Numbered from the stretch's first letter, positions 48,606 to 57,934 are shown. The stretch is 60,949 bases of DNA from Piscirickettsiaceae bacterium CG07_land_8_20_14_0_80_44_28 (GCA_002779995.1 PEWX01000073.1:1-60949); one strand, 5' to 3'. Made by a program: numbers and translations. The notes: a model not told the origin generated them from the sequence alone.

Positions 48606-49679
48606 TTACAAGGGCAAAGTGTCCTGTAGCGTTTGTTCCGTAAAGGTTGCCACACTGGCCGCATAAGATTGCCAGATAGGGTTATTCTGTAAGTGTTTCA
48701 TTTTAATATGAGCCTGGCCGTGCAACCGAATGAGCCGGGAATGTGACAATGGATTGGCTTGCCATTCAATCTTAGCAAGCACCTCATCCACCGACTCGAG
48801 CGCATTACACAGCAACACCAGATCACAACCGGCTGTTAATGCCGCCAACACACGGCTTGGCGCATCCCCCCATTCAGATGCCGCATGCATCGATAAATCA
48901 TCACTGATAATGGCACCATCAAAATGACACTTCTGACGCAAAATAGAATGCAACCAAACAGATGAAAAACCAGCCGGTCGCTCATCGACTTTTGGATAAC
49001 AAACATGCGCCGGCATCACTGCGCTCACATCCATTTCAATCAACTTTAAGAAAGGCTGGATATCTCTTTGTAAAATCTCATCAAATCCCCGCGAATCCAC
49101 AGCCACTTCCAGATGCGAATCTGCCTGAATATAACCATGCCCGGGGAAGTGCTTGGCAACAGAAGCCATGCCGGCCGTTTGCATCCCCTTCATCACTTGT
49201 GCCGCCAAACGTCCGACCACAATGGGATCTGCATCAAAGGCTCTATCGCCAATCACTCGACTGTCGCCATAATCCAAATCCACCACCGGCGCAAAACTAA
49301 AATCAACACCTGCCGCCAACAGCTCAGTCGCCATCACCCAACCAACCTTTTCAGCCAATTCCAATGCTTGCCCGGGTTGCTGCTGATAGTAACGACCAAT
49401 CGCTCCCATAGGCGGTAACCGGGTAAAACCGGTTTTAAAGCGCTGAACCCGCCCGCCTTCATGGTCAACCCCAATCAACAATTTAGGGTGACGTAATTGA
49501 TGAATTTGGGTCGTTAACGTCATTAATTGCTCAACCGACTCAAAATTACGGCTAAACAAAATCACGCCAGCCACCAACGGCTCCATTAATCTATCTTTAT
49601 CAACAGAGGTCAACTGCCTCCCTTCGATATCGATCATCATGCTACCTAACGGCATTGCTTGACCTAATAATCTATCCAT
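48606..49679 (-). CDS. nagZ: beta-N-acetylhexosaminidase (NagZ)
   Basis: Cytoplasmic GH3 enzyme that removes GlcNAc from anhydro-muropeptides during cell-wall recycling. The 357-aa protein has 'VDHEGGRVQRF' (about 71-81), the catalytic loop 'AKHFPGHGYIQADSH' (about 175-189) and the nucleophile region 'SDDLSMHAA' (about 259-267). It has no signal peptide. It lies 122 bp after the peptide-permease genes, which supports a recycling role for that cluster. Confidence 0.95.
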   Translation of the reverse strand: MDRLLGQAMPLGSMMIDIEGRQLTSVDKDRLMEPLVAGVILFSRNFESVEQLMTLTTQIHQLRHPKLLIGVDHEGGRVQRFKTGFTRLPPMGAIGRYYQQQPGQALELAEKVGWVMATELLAAGVDFSFAPVVDLDYGDSRVIGDRAFDADPIVVGRLAAQVMKGMQTAGMASVAKHFPGHGYIQADSHLEVAVDSRGFDEILQRDIQPFLKLIEMDVSAVMPAHVCYPKVDERPAGFSSVWLHSILRQKCHFDGAIISDDLSMHAASEWGDAPSRVLAALTAGCDLVLLCNALESVDEVLAKIEWQANPLSHSRLIRLHGQAHIKMKHLQNNPIWQSYAASVATFTEQTLQDTLPL

Positions 49680-49754
49680 CTGTCTCTATATTCTTTATCT
49701 TTCATTCAAAACCCGAAACCCACTCAAAAACCTCTTTTGAATCGTTAAAAACCA

Positions 49755-49764
49755 CCAGGCCTGG
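49755..49764. repeat. CCAGGCCTGG copy 10
   Basis: Exact copy in the 122-bp spacer between dppC-like and nagZ. Both flanks carry a tract: TCATTTTTC to the right, TGGTTTTTAA on the minus strand. Confidence 0.85.
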
Positions 49765-49801
49765 TCATTTTTCAAGCCCCCGGCGCCTTTTAAGGCCGCT
49801 G

Positions 49802-50632
49802 TTAATTAAGCTTTCTAGGTCGCGCTCGGACATCCAGTTTATCTCGCCATTGATCCCCGAGCAAATTCACCCCCAACACCACCAGCATTAATAAAATACC
49901 GGGTGCCCAAACCAGATGCGGCGCTACCAATAAATAGCGCGTGCCTTCCCGTATCATATTCCCCCAAGAGGCATCAGGCGGTTGAACGCCCAGGCCTAAA
50001 AAAGATAAGCCTGCTTCGGAAATCACTGCGCCGGCAATACCAAAAGTCGCCTCGACACCCAAAGGCGCTAAAATCAACGGCAATAAATGCCTAAATATAA
50101 TCAAATAATTCGGAACCGCAAAGGCTCTGGCTGCCAAAATATGTTCGCGATGACGCAAACTCAGTGTTTGTGCTCTCGCCAAGCGGGCATAGCCAACCCA
50201 CCCCACCATCACCAATGCAAACACCACATTTTCAATACCCGGCCCTAAAATCGCTGCTAGGGCGATCGCCAATAATAACCCGGGAAACGCCAAAAAAACA
50301 TCAATAACCTTGGTAACCACCCTATCTAACCAACCACCGTAATAGCCACTCATCATGCCAATAGAAGTGCCAAGGAGACTGGAAAAAATCACCACTAAAA
50401 TCGCCACCAAAAAGGAAGTCTGTGCCCCCATTAACAGGCGATCAAAAATCGGCCGCCCCAATTCATCATAGCCTAACCAGCTTTGGGCATCTGCTGTTGC
50501 CAAGAGTTTATCCAATTGCACTTCGAGTGCTTCATCACCGACAAAAAGTCCTGTAAAAGCCATTAACGCCCAAACCAATACAATCAGATAGGGGATTTTT
50601 TTTAAAAGCCGGATAGAAAATAACTGTGTCAA
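49802..50632 (-). CDS. peptide ABC transporter permease, DppC type
   Basis: A 276-aa inner-membrane permease with about six helices and the EAA-loop signature 'RHLLPLILAPLGVEATFGIAGAVISEAGLSFLG' (about 180-212). The motif 'LGYDELGRPIFDRLLMGAQTS' near the start is typical of DppC/OppC. It starts 9 bp after its DppB partner. No ATPase gene is present in the window. Confidence 0.9.
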   Translation of the reverse strand: MTQLFSIRLLKKIPYLIVLVWALMAFTGLFVGDEALEVQLDKLLATADAQSWLGYDELGRPIFDRLLMGAQTSFLVAILVVIFSSLLGTSIGMMSGYYGGWLDRVVTKVIDVFLAFPGLLLAIALAAILGPGIENVVFALVMVGWVGYARLARAQTLSLRHREHILAARAFAVPNYLIIFRHLLPLILAPLGVEATFGIAGAVISEAGLSFLGLGVQPPDASWGNMIREGTRYLLVAPHLVWAPGILLMLVVLGVNLLGDQWRDKLDVRARPRKLN

Positions 50633-50641
50633 AATATCACC

Positions 50642-51565
50642 CTAGGTTTGAGCACGAATGCGTGGATCCAACCCAGCATAAACTAGCTCGGTTAAACCAT
50701 TCACAGTAATATAAGCTACACTGATAATTAAAATACAGGCTTGCACCACCGGATAATCCCGTCGCTGAATTGAGTCCACCAACAACTGCCCCAATCCGGG
50801 CCAATCAAACACCACCTCGGTAATCACCGCCCCACCCAGCAGGGTTCCCAACTGTAACCCCAAAATAGTCACCACCGGTAACAGTGCATTGCGTAATGCA
50901 TGTTTAGCATACACTTGGGTGGGCGACAACCCTTTGGCTTGCGCAGTTCGAATATAGTCTTCATGGAGTACTTCGAGTAAAGACGCGCGTAACATTCTTG
51001 CCAAAATAGCCGCCAATGCCGTCCCCAAGGTGATTGCAGGTAATACCCACGAAAAAGGCTGGGTTGCTCCACTGACCGGAAACCACGACAAGCCAATCGC
51101 AAACCCTAAAATCAACATAGGACCCAGCCAAAAATTGGGAATGGAAACGCCCAACAATGAAACCGTCATCGAAACGCCATCCGGCCATTTCCCGGCATAA
51201 AGTGCCGCCCAATAGCCGAGTGGGAAAGCCAATAATACCGCCACCATTAAAGCCATCAAAGCCAACTGTAAAGTATAAGGAAACCGTTCAGAAACCAAAT
51301 CACTCACAGGCTGTTGATAAAATAACGACTGACCTAAATCCCCCTGCAAAACACCCGCAAGATAGCTTAAATATTGTTGCCATATCGGCGCATCCAACCC
51401 AAGTTGCGTTCTTAATAGAGCCTCATCGGCCGGGCTGGCCCAATCGCCCAACATCACTGCCACCGGATCGCCCGGCACCAGATGAATAAAGAAAAACACC
51501 AAAGAGCCCACCACCCAAGAAACGAACAACACCGATCCTAACAGCCTGATTAAAAATGCAATCAT
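50642..51565 (-). CDS. peptide ABC transporter permease, DppB type
   Basis: A 307-aa permease: first helix with 'FFFIHLVPGDPVAVMLGD' (about 25-42), the conserved 'GLDAPIWQQYLSYLAGVLQGDLGQSLFY', and an EAA loop 'KHALRNALLPVVTILGLQLGTLLGGAVITEVVF' (about 224-256). Its ATG overlaps the stop of the YkuD gene (ATGA), so translation of the two is coupled. Confidence 0.91.
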   Translation of the reverse strand: MIAFLIRLLGSVLFVSWVVGSLVFFFIHLVPGDPVAVMLGDWASPADEALLRTQLGLDAPIWQQYLSYLAGVLQGDLGQSLFYQQPVSDLVSERFPYTLQLALMALMVAVLLAFPLGYWAALYAGKWPDGVSMTVSLLGVSIPNFWLGPMLILGFAIGLSWFPVSGATQPFSWVLPAITLGTALAAILARMLRASLLEVLHEDYIRTAQAKGLSPTQVYAKHALRNALLPVVTILGLQLGTLLGGAVITEVVFDWPGLGQLLVDSIQRRDYPVVQACILIISVAYITVNGLTELVYAGLDPRIRAQT

Positions 51566-52050
51566 GGCAATATCTCAACCACTGTGCCCGCTTCGACCCA
51601 ATCAAATAACTGAACCAAATCCGCATTACGCATCCGAATACAGCCATGAGATTTTGCCACCCCCATTGGCTCTGAATCGGGCGTGCCATGAAGGTAAATA
51701 TAACGTTGCATTGAATCCACCTCTCCTAATCGGTTAACGCCTTTTTCTAATCCCGATAACCACAAAATACGCGTTAAAATCCAATCTCGATGGGGAAACT
51801 GCTCGGCTAATGCATCACAATATAGCTCACCGGTGGGGCGGCGTCCCACAAAAACCGCATTCAAAGGCTGATGTGCGCCAATTTTGGCACGGATTTGATG
51901 GCGACCCAAGGGGGTTTTCCCGGAATGCTTTTCACAACCCACCCCCTTTAACCCACTGCTGATGGCAAATTCGGCCAAAGGATGCGAAACCTCGGTTTCC
52001 GCTTTAAAAACACGCAAGCATTGCTCAGCAATCGAAACCGTTAAATACAC
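51562..52050 (-). CDS. YkuD-family protein without signal peptide (possible L,D-carboxypeptidase)
   Basis: A 162-aa YkuD-domain protein. The active site 'YLHGTPDSEPMGVAKSHGCIRMRNADLV' contains His121 and Cys137 in SHGCIR, complete. It has no signal peptide or membrane helix; the domain starts at residue 1 (GTG start). Secreted L,D-transpeptidases need export, so this one is probably cytoplasmic, like the YkuD L,D-carboxypeptidases reported in Acinetobacter and Vibrio (ElsL/LdcV), which cut tetrapeptides to tripeptides in recycling. It sits between tetR and a peptide permease, overlapping dppB by 4 bp. Substrate is inference. Confidence 0.8.
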   Translation of the reverse strand: MYLTVSIAEQCLRVFKAETEVSHPLAEFAISSGLKGVGCEKHSGKTPLGRHQIRAKIGAHQPLNAVFVGRRPTGELYCDALAEQFPHRDWILTRILWLSGLEKGVNRLGEVDSMQRYIYLHGTPDSEPMGVAKSHGCIRMRNADLVQLFDWVEAGTVVEILP

Positions 52051-52051
52051 G

Positions 52052-52636
52052 CTAATCCGCCGCTTCAGCTAAAGCCTGAGGTGTAAAAATCGCTAATCGA
52101 TAGACCTGCCAAATCTCCTCCGCTAGATCCATATGATGGTCTTTATGCTTTTGCCGCATTCTAAACCCGGCCTTCATAACCCCTTCAAACAAGGCATTTG
52201 CCCAACCAAATGCAATGGTTGGTTTAATCAAACCCTGTGTTTGAAGTGACTCAAAAAAAGCCGAAAACTCAGCTTCCCAATTCGCAAATAACTCAGCCAA
52301 AGACTCGGGACAGCCTTTTTGCTCAAAAATATCAAATAAAAAATTATAATCTTCCATCAAATGATGGGTATTCTTAACCAGACATTCCATTTGTTTTACC
52401 GGGTGAGTATATTGCTGCTGCGCAACCACTAAATTTTGTGAAATGCGTTCAACAAACTGCTCAACCAAAGCCAATAATATCGAATCCCGACCACAAAAAT
52501 AACGATGTAAGGTCATCCGACTGACACCCGCTTCTTTGGCAACTGTTTTTAATGGCGCGCTGTAATCTTCACGCCAAATCCGTACAGCCGCCAATAAAAT
52601 TTTACTGCGTGTTTCTTTTAATCCTGGGTCTTTCAA
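52052..52636 (-). CDS. TetR-family transcriptional regulator
   Basis: A 194-aa regulator with an N-terminal HTH: 'KILLAAVRIWREDYSAPLKTVAKEAGVSRMTLHRYFCGRDSILLALVE' (about 12-60). The C-terminal ligand domain is of no recognised subtype. It is placed inside the operon, between the binding protein and the YkuD gene, with 11 and 1 bp gaps, so it may control the cluster it belongs to. No operator can be assigned. Confidence 0.88.
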   Translation of the reverse strand: MKDPGLKETRSKILLAAVRIWREDYSAPLKTVAKEAGVSRMTLHRYFCGRDSILLALVEQFVERISQNLVVAQQQYTHPVKQMECLVKNTHHLMEDYNFLFDIFEQKGCPESLAELFANWEAEFSAFFESLQTQGLIKPTIAFGWANALFEGVMKAGFRMRQKHKDHHMDLAEEIWQVYRLAIFTPQALAEAAD

Positions 52637-52647
52637 ATTCTCAATCC

Positions 52648-54210
52648 TTATGAATGCTTTTGCGCCGTCAACAAGCCGTCAAAACGGCCATCTGCATACA
52701 TTGTATATTGGGTTAGCTTTAAAGTTGTAACCGCATATTGATTTTCATACCACAAAGGGACGACGGCTAAATCCTGTTGCAAATGTCGTTGTAATTGCCG
52801 ATAAAGTTGTGCCTGCTCTGTCATACTGTCTGCCTGTGCGGCTGCACGAATCAATTGATCGGCTTGCGGGCTACGATAACGCCCTCGGTTCGCCCCTTTT
52901 GGCGGAATGGCATCAAGGGCAAAAACATACTGAAATATATCCGGACTTTTCACGCCCACCCAAGCCAAACTATACAATTGAAAGCGACCTTGTTTAATAT
53001 CGTTATAAAAAGTTCCCCAATCATAACTTTGAATTTTTAAATCAATGCCAATCCGCTTTAATTGCGACTGATAAATGGTCGCCAGACGAATTCGAGTGGG
53101 GTCTGATGACGTTTTATAACTCAGGGAGATGGTTCCATCAGCATTGACCAGGCCTGGCTGATTTTTCAAGGTTTGTTTCAGTGTTTCCAACAATGTTTTG
53201 GCTTTTTCAGGTCGATAAGGCCACCCCATTAAAGACGCATCGCCCGCCCAATGCTCGGGCACCAACAAGCCACCTGCCAAGCGTCCCTGACCTCTAAACA
53301 TCGCTTGTAAGATCGCCTTCCTATCAATACCGTAAGCCAACGCTTGACGCATTTCAAGCTGTGATAATAACGGGTCTTCAAAGTTAAATCCAATATAACC
53401 AAAGCTGGTACCATGATGCCAAATCACCTTCAATTCCGGCAATTGATCACAATAGGCGGCCAATTCCGGTGACAAATCATTTTGGATCAAATCCAATTCG
53501 GCATTCCGCAATTTCAATACCCGCACCGTCGCATCCTTCACGGGTAAAAAGTGCAACTGAACCCCATCAGGCCGCTCTAAAACCAATAATTGCTCAGATT
53601 GATGTTTAAAAACACAAGGCCCGGAACCCACCGGCTGTTGCTGAAACATGTGCCCTTGCTCAATTAAATCTTTAGGCAGAATGCCAATCACCAATCGCCC
53701 AACAAATAACGCATCCGTTTCATAAAGCTCAAATGACACAGTCCGATCATCCAAGACGTTAATCGCACGAATATTTTTTAAAGAACCTCGATGTGGCGAG
53801 CCTAAGTCGGGATCGAGAATAGAGCGATAAGTGGCAGCAACATCATCCGCCGTTAGCGGTTGACCATGATGAAAAACAGGAAAGGACGTTAAGGTAAAAA
53901 TATATTCAGTCTCACTCAGCTGTTGCCAAGTCGCTAAATCCGCAACCGGCTCAAAAGCCTCGTTAAAATCAATTAATTGATGATAAATCAGCCGGTTCAC
54001 CCGACTCGATAAGGCATCGGTTGCCAAGCGAGGGTCCAGCATTCTTGGTCGAGAGGTCACCCCCATCTTGATTTGCTGACGGCGCGGAGAGGTTGTTTGG
54101 CTACAACCGGAAACCACTGCACCGGCGGCCACTAAGCCATATTTAAGAAACGCTCGGCGTTTTAGCCGGTAGCGGTTTTCTAGCGACTTAAGTGACATTA
54201 AATCAGACAA
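52648..54210 (-). CDS. peptide-binding lipoprotein (SBP family 5)
   Basis: A 520-aa extracytoplasmic solute-binding protein of the DppA/OppA type: 'VTSRPRMLDPRLATDALSSRVNRLIYHQL' near the start and 'LEMRQALAYGIDRKAI' in the middle. The N-terminus has a twin-arginine motif (Arg18-Arg19 in KRRAFLK) and a lipobox VSGC (Cys36), so it is probably a Tat-exported lipoprotein. It is the first transport gene of the cluster and lies 12 bp after the tolC-like gene. Confidence 0.9.
   Translation of the reverse strand: MSDLMSLKSLENRYRLKRRAFLKYGLVAAGAVVSGCSQTTSPRRQQIKMGVTSRPRMLDPRLATDALSSRVNRLIYHQLIDFNEAFEPVADLATWQQLSETEYIFTLTSFPVFHHGQPLTADDVAATYRSILDPDLGSPHRGSLKNIRAINVLDDRTVSFELYETDALFVGRLVIGILPKDLIEQGHMFQQQPVGSGPCVFKHQSEQLLVLERPDGVQLHFLPVKDATVRVLKLRNAELDLIQNDLSPELAAYCDQLPELKVIWHHGTSFGYIGFNFEDPLLSQLEMRQALAYGIDRKAILQAMFRGQGRLAGGLLVPEHWAGDASLMGWPYRPEKAKTLLETLKQTLKNQPGLVNADGTISLSYKTSSDPTRIRLATIYQSQLKRIGIDLKIQSYDWGTFYNDIKQGRFQLYSLAWVGVKSPDIFQYVFALDAIPPKGANRGRYRSPQADQLIRAAAQADSMTEQAQLYRQLQRHLQQDLAVVPLWYENQYAVTTLKLTQYTMYADGRFDGLLTAQKHS
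53148..53157. repeat. CCAGGCCTGG copy 11
   Basis: Exact copy inside the binding-protein gene, read as Pro-Gly-Leu. The right flank is CTGATTTTTCAAG. Confidence 0.85.
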
Positions 54211-54222
54211 TTCAACCCAACA

Positions 54223-55587
54223 TCACATGGACGGTATCAGCGGGTTAGACGGGTTCGATAACACCCGCTCGAACTCGGACAAACTGTCACCATTTAATTG
54301 TCCGACAGCCGCCTCTAATCTCAAGCGACTTAACACCACATTATGCAACGATTCAGCCAGATTCCGTCTTGCCTGAAAACGGTTGGTGCGGGCAGTTAAG
54401 ACCTCCAGTAGATTTTTTAACCCCACTTTATAGCCTTCTTCTGCCGCTTCTAAAAATGCATCATTGGAAATCACTGCGGCACGGTTCGCCTCAACCAATT
54501 CCATGCCTCTTAAAACATTACGAACCTGAATGCGGGCATTAATACGCGCACCTTCTTTGGCATCTCTTAATCCCTCAGTCGCCGCTTTATAGTTCGAACG
54601 TGCTTGTGCAACACGAGCACTGGTGCCGCCCCCTGAATAGAGCGGCACTGTGGCATAAATCCCCATTGATAAATTATTGCGGTCATCATACTGACCCGGA
54701 AACACCGCATTAAAATCGGTATAAGCCAAATTAGAATACTGTGCTTTAAAATCAACACTGACCCAATGCCCCGATTTTTGGGTTTCTACCTCTTTGGAAG
54801 CGATATTGGCCATTTCTGCAACTTGCCTAACCTGAAGATTATGATCTAACGCCAACTGTTCCCACCTGGCCATATCTAAAGCCTGTTTGGGTAAATCCAC
54901 ATTCAACCGAATCACCTTTAGCGACTCAACAGGACGTCCGGTTAATTTCACCAATTCTTCATAGGCAACATCTAAATTATTCTGTGCCAAAATCAATTGC
55001 GATTTTGACAGATCATAAGTCGATTTGGCTTGTAACACATCCGTCTTACTTGCCAAACCGACTTCGGCAGAGGCATTGGCTCTTTCCCACTGAGTTTTAT
55101 CCGCTTCAGTTTTTGCCTGAGCCAAGGCCATATCTTCTTGAGCCAAAAGCACTTTAAAATACCCATCTGCAACCCGAACAATCATATCTTGTTCCGCCAG
55201 TTTTAAATCATATTGCGCCTTTTTCAGTTGAAACTCGGCTTGATCATAGCGCGTCCAATTATCGCGTCGGTATAAAGATTGGGATAATTCTACCGCCAAG
55301 GTACGAGAGGTCACGGAAGCCGATGAAACACTGCTATCATTTTTAACATAATTGGCAGTGGCGTTGATTTGCGGTAACAAGGGCGATTTTGCGATCTCTT
55401 TGGCGTGCTGGCTGGCTTCAAAGGTTGCACGCGCTTGCGCCAACTTTGCATCATGTGCCGCCGCCATTTCATAAATTTCAGTTAATCCGGGCGCGGCGAA
55501 AGCCGTGGGGCTGATCAAAACCATCGCCATCGTTAGCTTTATACAAACGCGCTTGGTTAGCAAAAAAGGATTAGATTTGTTTTTCAT
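54223..55587 (-). CDS. TolC-family outer-membrane efflux protein
   Basis: A 454-aa outer-membrane channel with signal peptide (to about 'AFAA', residue 32). The 'GLTEIYEMAAAHDAKLAQARATF' start of the OEP repeat and long coiled-coil helices with 'YKVGLKNLLEVLTARTNRFQARRNLAES' are typical of TolC. It partners type I secretion or RND/MFS efflux systems; none is adjacent. It overlaps the CYTH gene by 17 bp. Confidence 0.93.
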   Translation of the reverse strand: MKNKSNPFLLTKRVCIKLTMAMVLISPTAFAAPGLTEIYEMAAAHDAKLAQARATFEASQHAKEIAKSPLLPQINATANYVKNDSSVSSASVTSRTLAVELSQSLYRRDNWTRYDQAEFQLKKAQYDLKLAEQDMIVRVADGYFKVLLAQEDMALAQAKTEADKTQWERANASAEVGLASKTDVLQAKSTYDLSKSQLILAQNNLDVAYEELVKLTGRPVESLKVIRLNVDLPKQALDMARWEQLALDHNLQVRQVAEMANIASKEVETQKSGHWVSVDFKAQYSNLAYTDFNAVFPGQYDDRNNLSMGIYATVPLYSGGGTSARVAQARSNYKAATEGLRDAKEGARINARIQVRNVLRGMELVEANRAAVISNDAFLEAAEEGYKVGLKNLLEVLTARTNRFQARRNLAESLHNVVLSRLRLEAAVGQLNGDSLSEFERVLSNPSNPLIPSM

Positions 55588-56071
55588 CAGGACTCCATTG
55601 GCAATAAGGTTTTTGGCTAAGGCTTACATTATAATATCGAGGGATTTCCGTCACTTCATGCGTAACCCACTCAGGCAAAATTAACACGTCATCTTCAGAT
55701 CGTAATTCAACTTCTGCCACCAACAAGCCGCTATTATCGCCTAAAAACTCATCAATTTCCCAAATATGTGACTCTAATGTAACATAATGCCGTATTTTTT
55801 CAATCACAGGCGCCACGCACAGCGTTTCCAACATCTGTTTCGCATCATCCAAATCAATCGTATATTCATACTCATCGCGACTCAAACCGATTTCCAAACT
55901 TTTAATATTAATATTCGCCTGATCGCCTTCAATGCGAATTCTGATCGAGCTTTTGCTGCCCGCTTGGTGAATATCATTTAAATAGCCCTGAGCAAAATGC
56001 ACCTTTTTATAGGCTAAATTCCGCCAGGCCTGGCCTTTTATTAAAAACTTACGTTCAATTTCTCTTGCCAT
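55571..56071 (-). CDS. CYTH-domain (triphosphate tunnel) protein
   Basis: A 166-aa stand-alone CYTH domain. The N-terminal MAREIERKFLIKGQAW contains the EIERK (ExExK) metal/phosphate motif, with 'SIRIRIEGDQANINIKS' next and alternating charged strands through the protein. Such proteins are inorganic tripolyphosphatases or related; the substrate here is unknown. It lies 11 bp after cysM and overlaps tolC-like by 17 bp. Confidence 0.88.
   Translation of the reverse strand: MAREIERKFLIKGQAWRNLAYKKVHFAQGYLNDIHQAGSKSSIRIRIEGDQANINIKSLEIGLSRDEYEYTIDLDDAKQMLETLCVAPVIEKIRHYVTLESHIWEIDEFLGDNSGLLVAEVELRSEDDVLILPEWVTHEVTEIPRYYNVSLSQKPYCQWSPDEKQI
56024..56033. repeat. CCAGGCCTGG copy 12
   Basis: Exact copy inside the CYTH gene, read as Gln-Ala-Trp. 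The right flank is CCTTTTATTAAAAA. Confidence 0.85.
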
Positions 56072-56082
56072 GACGCTCTATC

Positions 56083-57000
56083 TTAAACAAGATGAATTTT
56101 GTCGGTCGGATACACATTGGTCGATAAATAGCGATCTCCACGATCACACACAATCGTGACAATCGTCGCATTCTCAATTTCACTCGCCAACTGCAAAGCC
56201 ACCGCCATGGCTCCACCGGAAGACACGCCGGCAAAAATCCCTTCTTGTGCCGCCATGGCGCGCATGGTGGATTCGGCCTGTTGCTGAGACACCTCTATTA
56301 CACGATCAACGCGCTTGGGATCATAAATTTTCGGCAAATAAGCTTGCGGCCAACGACGAATCCCCGGAATTGAAGCCCCATCCTGCGGCTGAACGCCGAC
56401 AATTTCAATGTGCGGATTTTGTTCTTTCAGATACATAGACGTGCCCATAATGGTTCCGGTGGTGCCCATCGCACTGACAAAATGGGTAATGTTTCCTGAA
56501 GTTGCCTGCCAAATTTCCGGGCCGGTGGTTTTATAATGTGCCAAAGGGTTATCGGGATTAGCAAATTGATCCAATACCGTGCCTTCACCTTTGTCCGCCA
56601 TAGACTGCGCTAAATCTCGCGCCCCTTCCATGCCGGATTCTTTAGAGACCAATAACAATTCAGCGCCATAAGCTGCCATCGCTGCCTTACGCTCCATTGA
56701 CATATTATCGGGCATAATCAATTTCATGCGATAGCCCATCATCGCAGCCGCCATGGCCACAGCGATGCCGGTATTACCACTGGTGGCTTCAATTAAAGTA
56801 TCACCGGGTTGAATGTCACCGCGATTTTGCGCCTGCAAAATCATATTAACCGCAGGCCGATCTTTAACAGACCCGGCGGGATTATTGCCTTCTAATTTAC
56901 CCAACACCACACTATTAGTATCCGCATTCGCCAACCGCTGGATGCGCACCAAAGGAGTATTGCCCACGGTATCCATCAAGCTTAAATAATTGTTGTTCAT
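56083..57000 (-). CDS. cysM: cysteine synthase B
   Basis: PLP enzyme making cysteine from O-acetylserine and sulfide or thiosulfate. From the ATG at 57000 the product is 305 aa, near E. coli CysM (303). The PLP lysine is in NPAGSVKDRPAVNM (about 35-48), with ATSGNTGIAVAMAAA and a C-terminal GVSSGGAMAVA. The longer frame to 57057 would overlap the ubiA-like gene by 32 bp and lacks conservation. Confidence 0.94.
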   Translation of the reverse strand: MNNNYLSLMDTVGNTPLVRIQRLANADTNSVVLGKLEGNNPAGSVKDRPAVNMILQAQNRGDIQPGDTLIEATSGNTGIAVAMAAAMMGYRMKLIMPDNMSMERKAAMAAYGAELLLVSKESGMEGARDLAQSMADKGEGTVLDQFANPDNPLAHYKTTGPEIWQATSGNITHFVSAMGTTGTIMGTSMYLKEQNPHIEIVGVQPQDGASIPGIRRWPQAYLPKIYDPKRVDRVIEVSQQQAESTMRAMAAQEGIFAGVSSGGAMAVALQLASEIENATIVTIVCDRGDRYLSTNVYPTDKIHLV

Positions 57001-57025
57001 TTTTTCTCCAAGGGTATTGCGATGG

Positions 57026-57928
57026 TTATGGTGTTGCCCAAAACAACCCCAGCGCAATTAAAGCGGGGGTTAATAACACCACAGCCACATTCAATGCCAG
57101 TAAACTCGGCGTTTGTTGAAGGTCATTATAATGGTTTTTCACCCCAACTTGTAACGGCCATGCCAGTGCCAGCGTTAAAAAGCCCAATAAACTTTCCATC
57201 GGTAAAATTTTCAACCCCATTAACAGCGCCAATCCCAAATAAGAAACCATCAACGCCCTTCGAAATAAGCTTGAACAAGACGCCCTGCCCTTCGCAATAA
57301 CGAGATTTAAGCGACCCACAGAGTGGTCGGCTTCAACATCGGGAAACTGGTTTAACAACAACAGGTTATTGACCCAAATAAACACCAATAATGACAACCC
57401 AACAATAGTGACAGAGACCGCACCCGTTAATACATAATAACTGCCCACCATCATAATCGGCCCAAATGCCAATCCCGGTGCAATCAAAGAAAAGCCCGGG
57501 CTGCGGGTGATAAAGCGACTATAGGCCACAATCAAAAACAGCCCCATGCCCCCTAAATAGAAAACCGCCAAACCGCGCAAATAGATAAAAAACAGCCCAA
57601 AACTGAACAACATACCCAAACAAAAATAACCAAACCCTGCAACGCTTGACCAATATTGCGGAAAGGCCTGCAAAGCACCACTGCCGCCACTGAACGGGGT
57701 TCTTTCGGTACGATCATCCAATCCCGAAGCGGCATCCTCCGCTTCATTCAATAAATTGACACTGGCATGCGCCATCACTGCACTTAAGGCAATTAACCCC
57801 ATTAAATACGGCGACCACACAAAGCCATCATAAGAGGCCGTTGCCATCACCAAACCCATCAGCACCAGCGGTAACAGTAAAAACGGCGGACGCATCGCGC
57901 GCCGGATAGTGGAGACTTGGCTTAACAT
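57026..57928 (-). CDS. UbiA-family prenyltransferase
   Basis: A 300-aa membrane prenyltransferase with about nine helices. The first Asp-rich region is 'NLLNEAEDAASGLDDR' (about 58-73) and the second 'NQFPDVEADHSVGRLNLV' (about 191-208), so both prenyl-diphosphate sites are present although the first deviates (N-E-A-E-D). It resembles MenA-type enzymes more than UbiA, but the aromatic acceptor cannot be told. It sits 6 bp after an unknown exported gene and 25 bp before cysM. Confidence 0.82.
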   Translation of the reverse strand: MLSQVSTIRRAMRPPFLLLPLVLMGLVMATASYDGFVWSPYLMGLIALSAVMAHASVNLLNEAEDAASGLDDRTERTPFSGGSGALQAFPQYWSSVAGFGYFCLGMLFSFGLFFIYLRGLAVFYLGGMGLFLIVAYSRFITRSPGFSLIAPGLAFGPIMMVGSYYVLTGAVSVTIVGLSLLVFIWVNNLLLLNQFPDVEADHSVGRLNLVIAKGRASCSSLFRRALMVSYLGLALLMGLKILPMESLLGFLTLALAWPLQVGVKNHYNDLQQTPSLLALNVAVVLLTPALIALGLFWATP

Positions 57929-57934
57929 TCTGCG

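Noticed and set aside
57001-57057. upstream start for cysM
   Set aside because: It would overlap the ubiA-like gene and adds 19 residues without family similarity.
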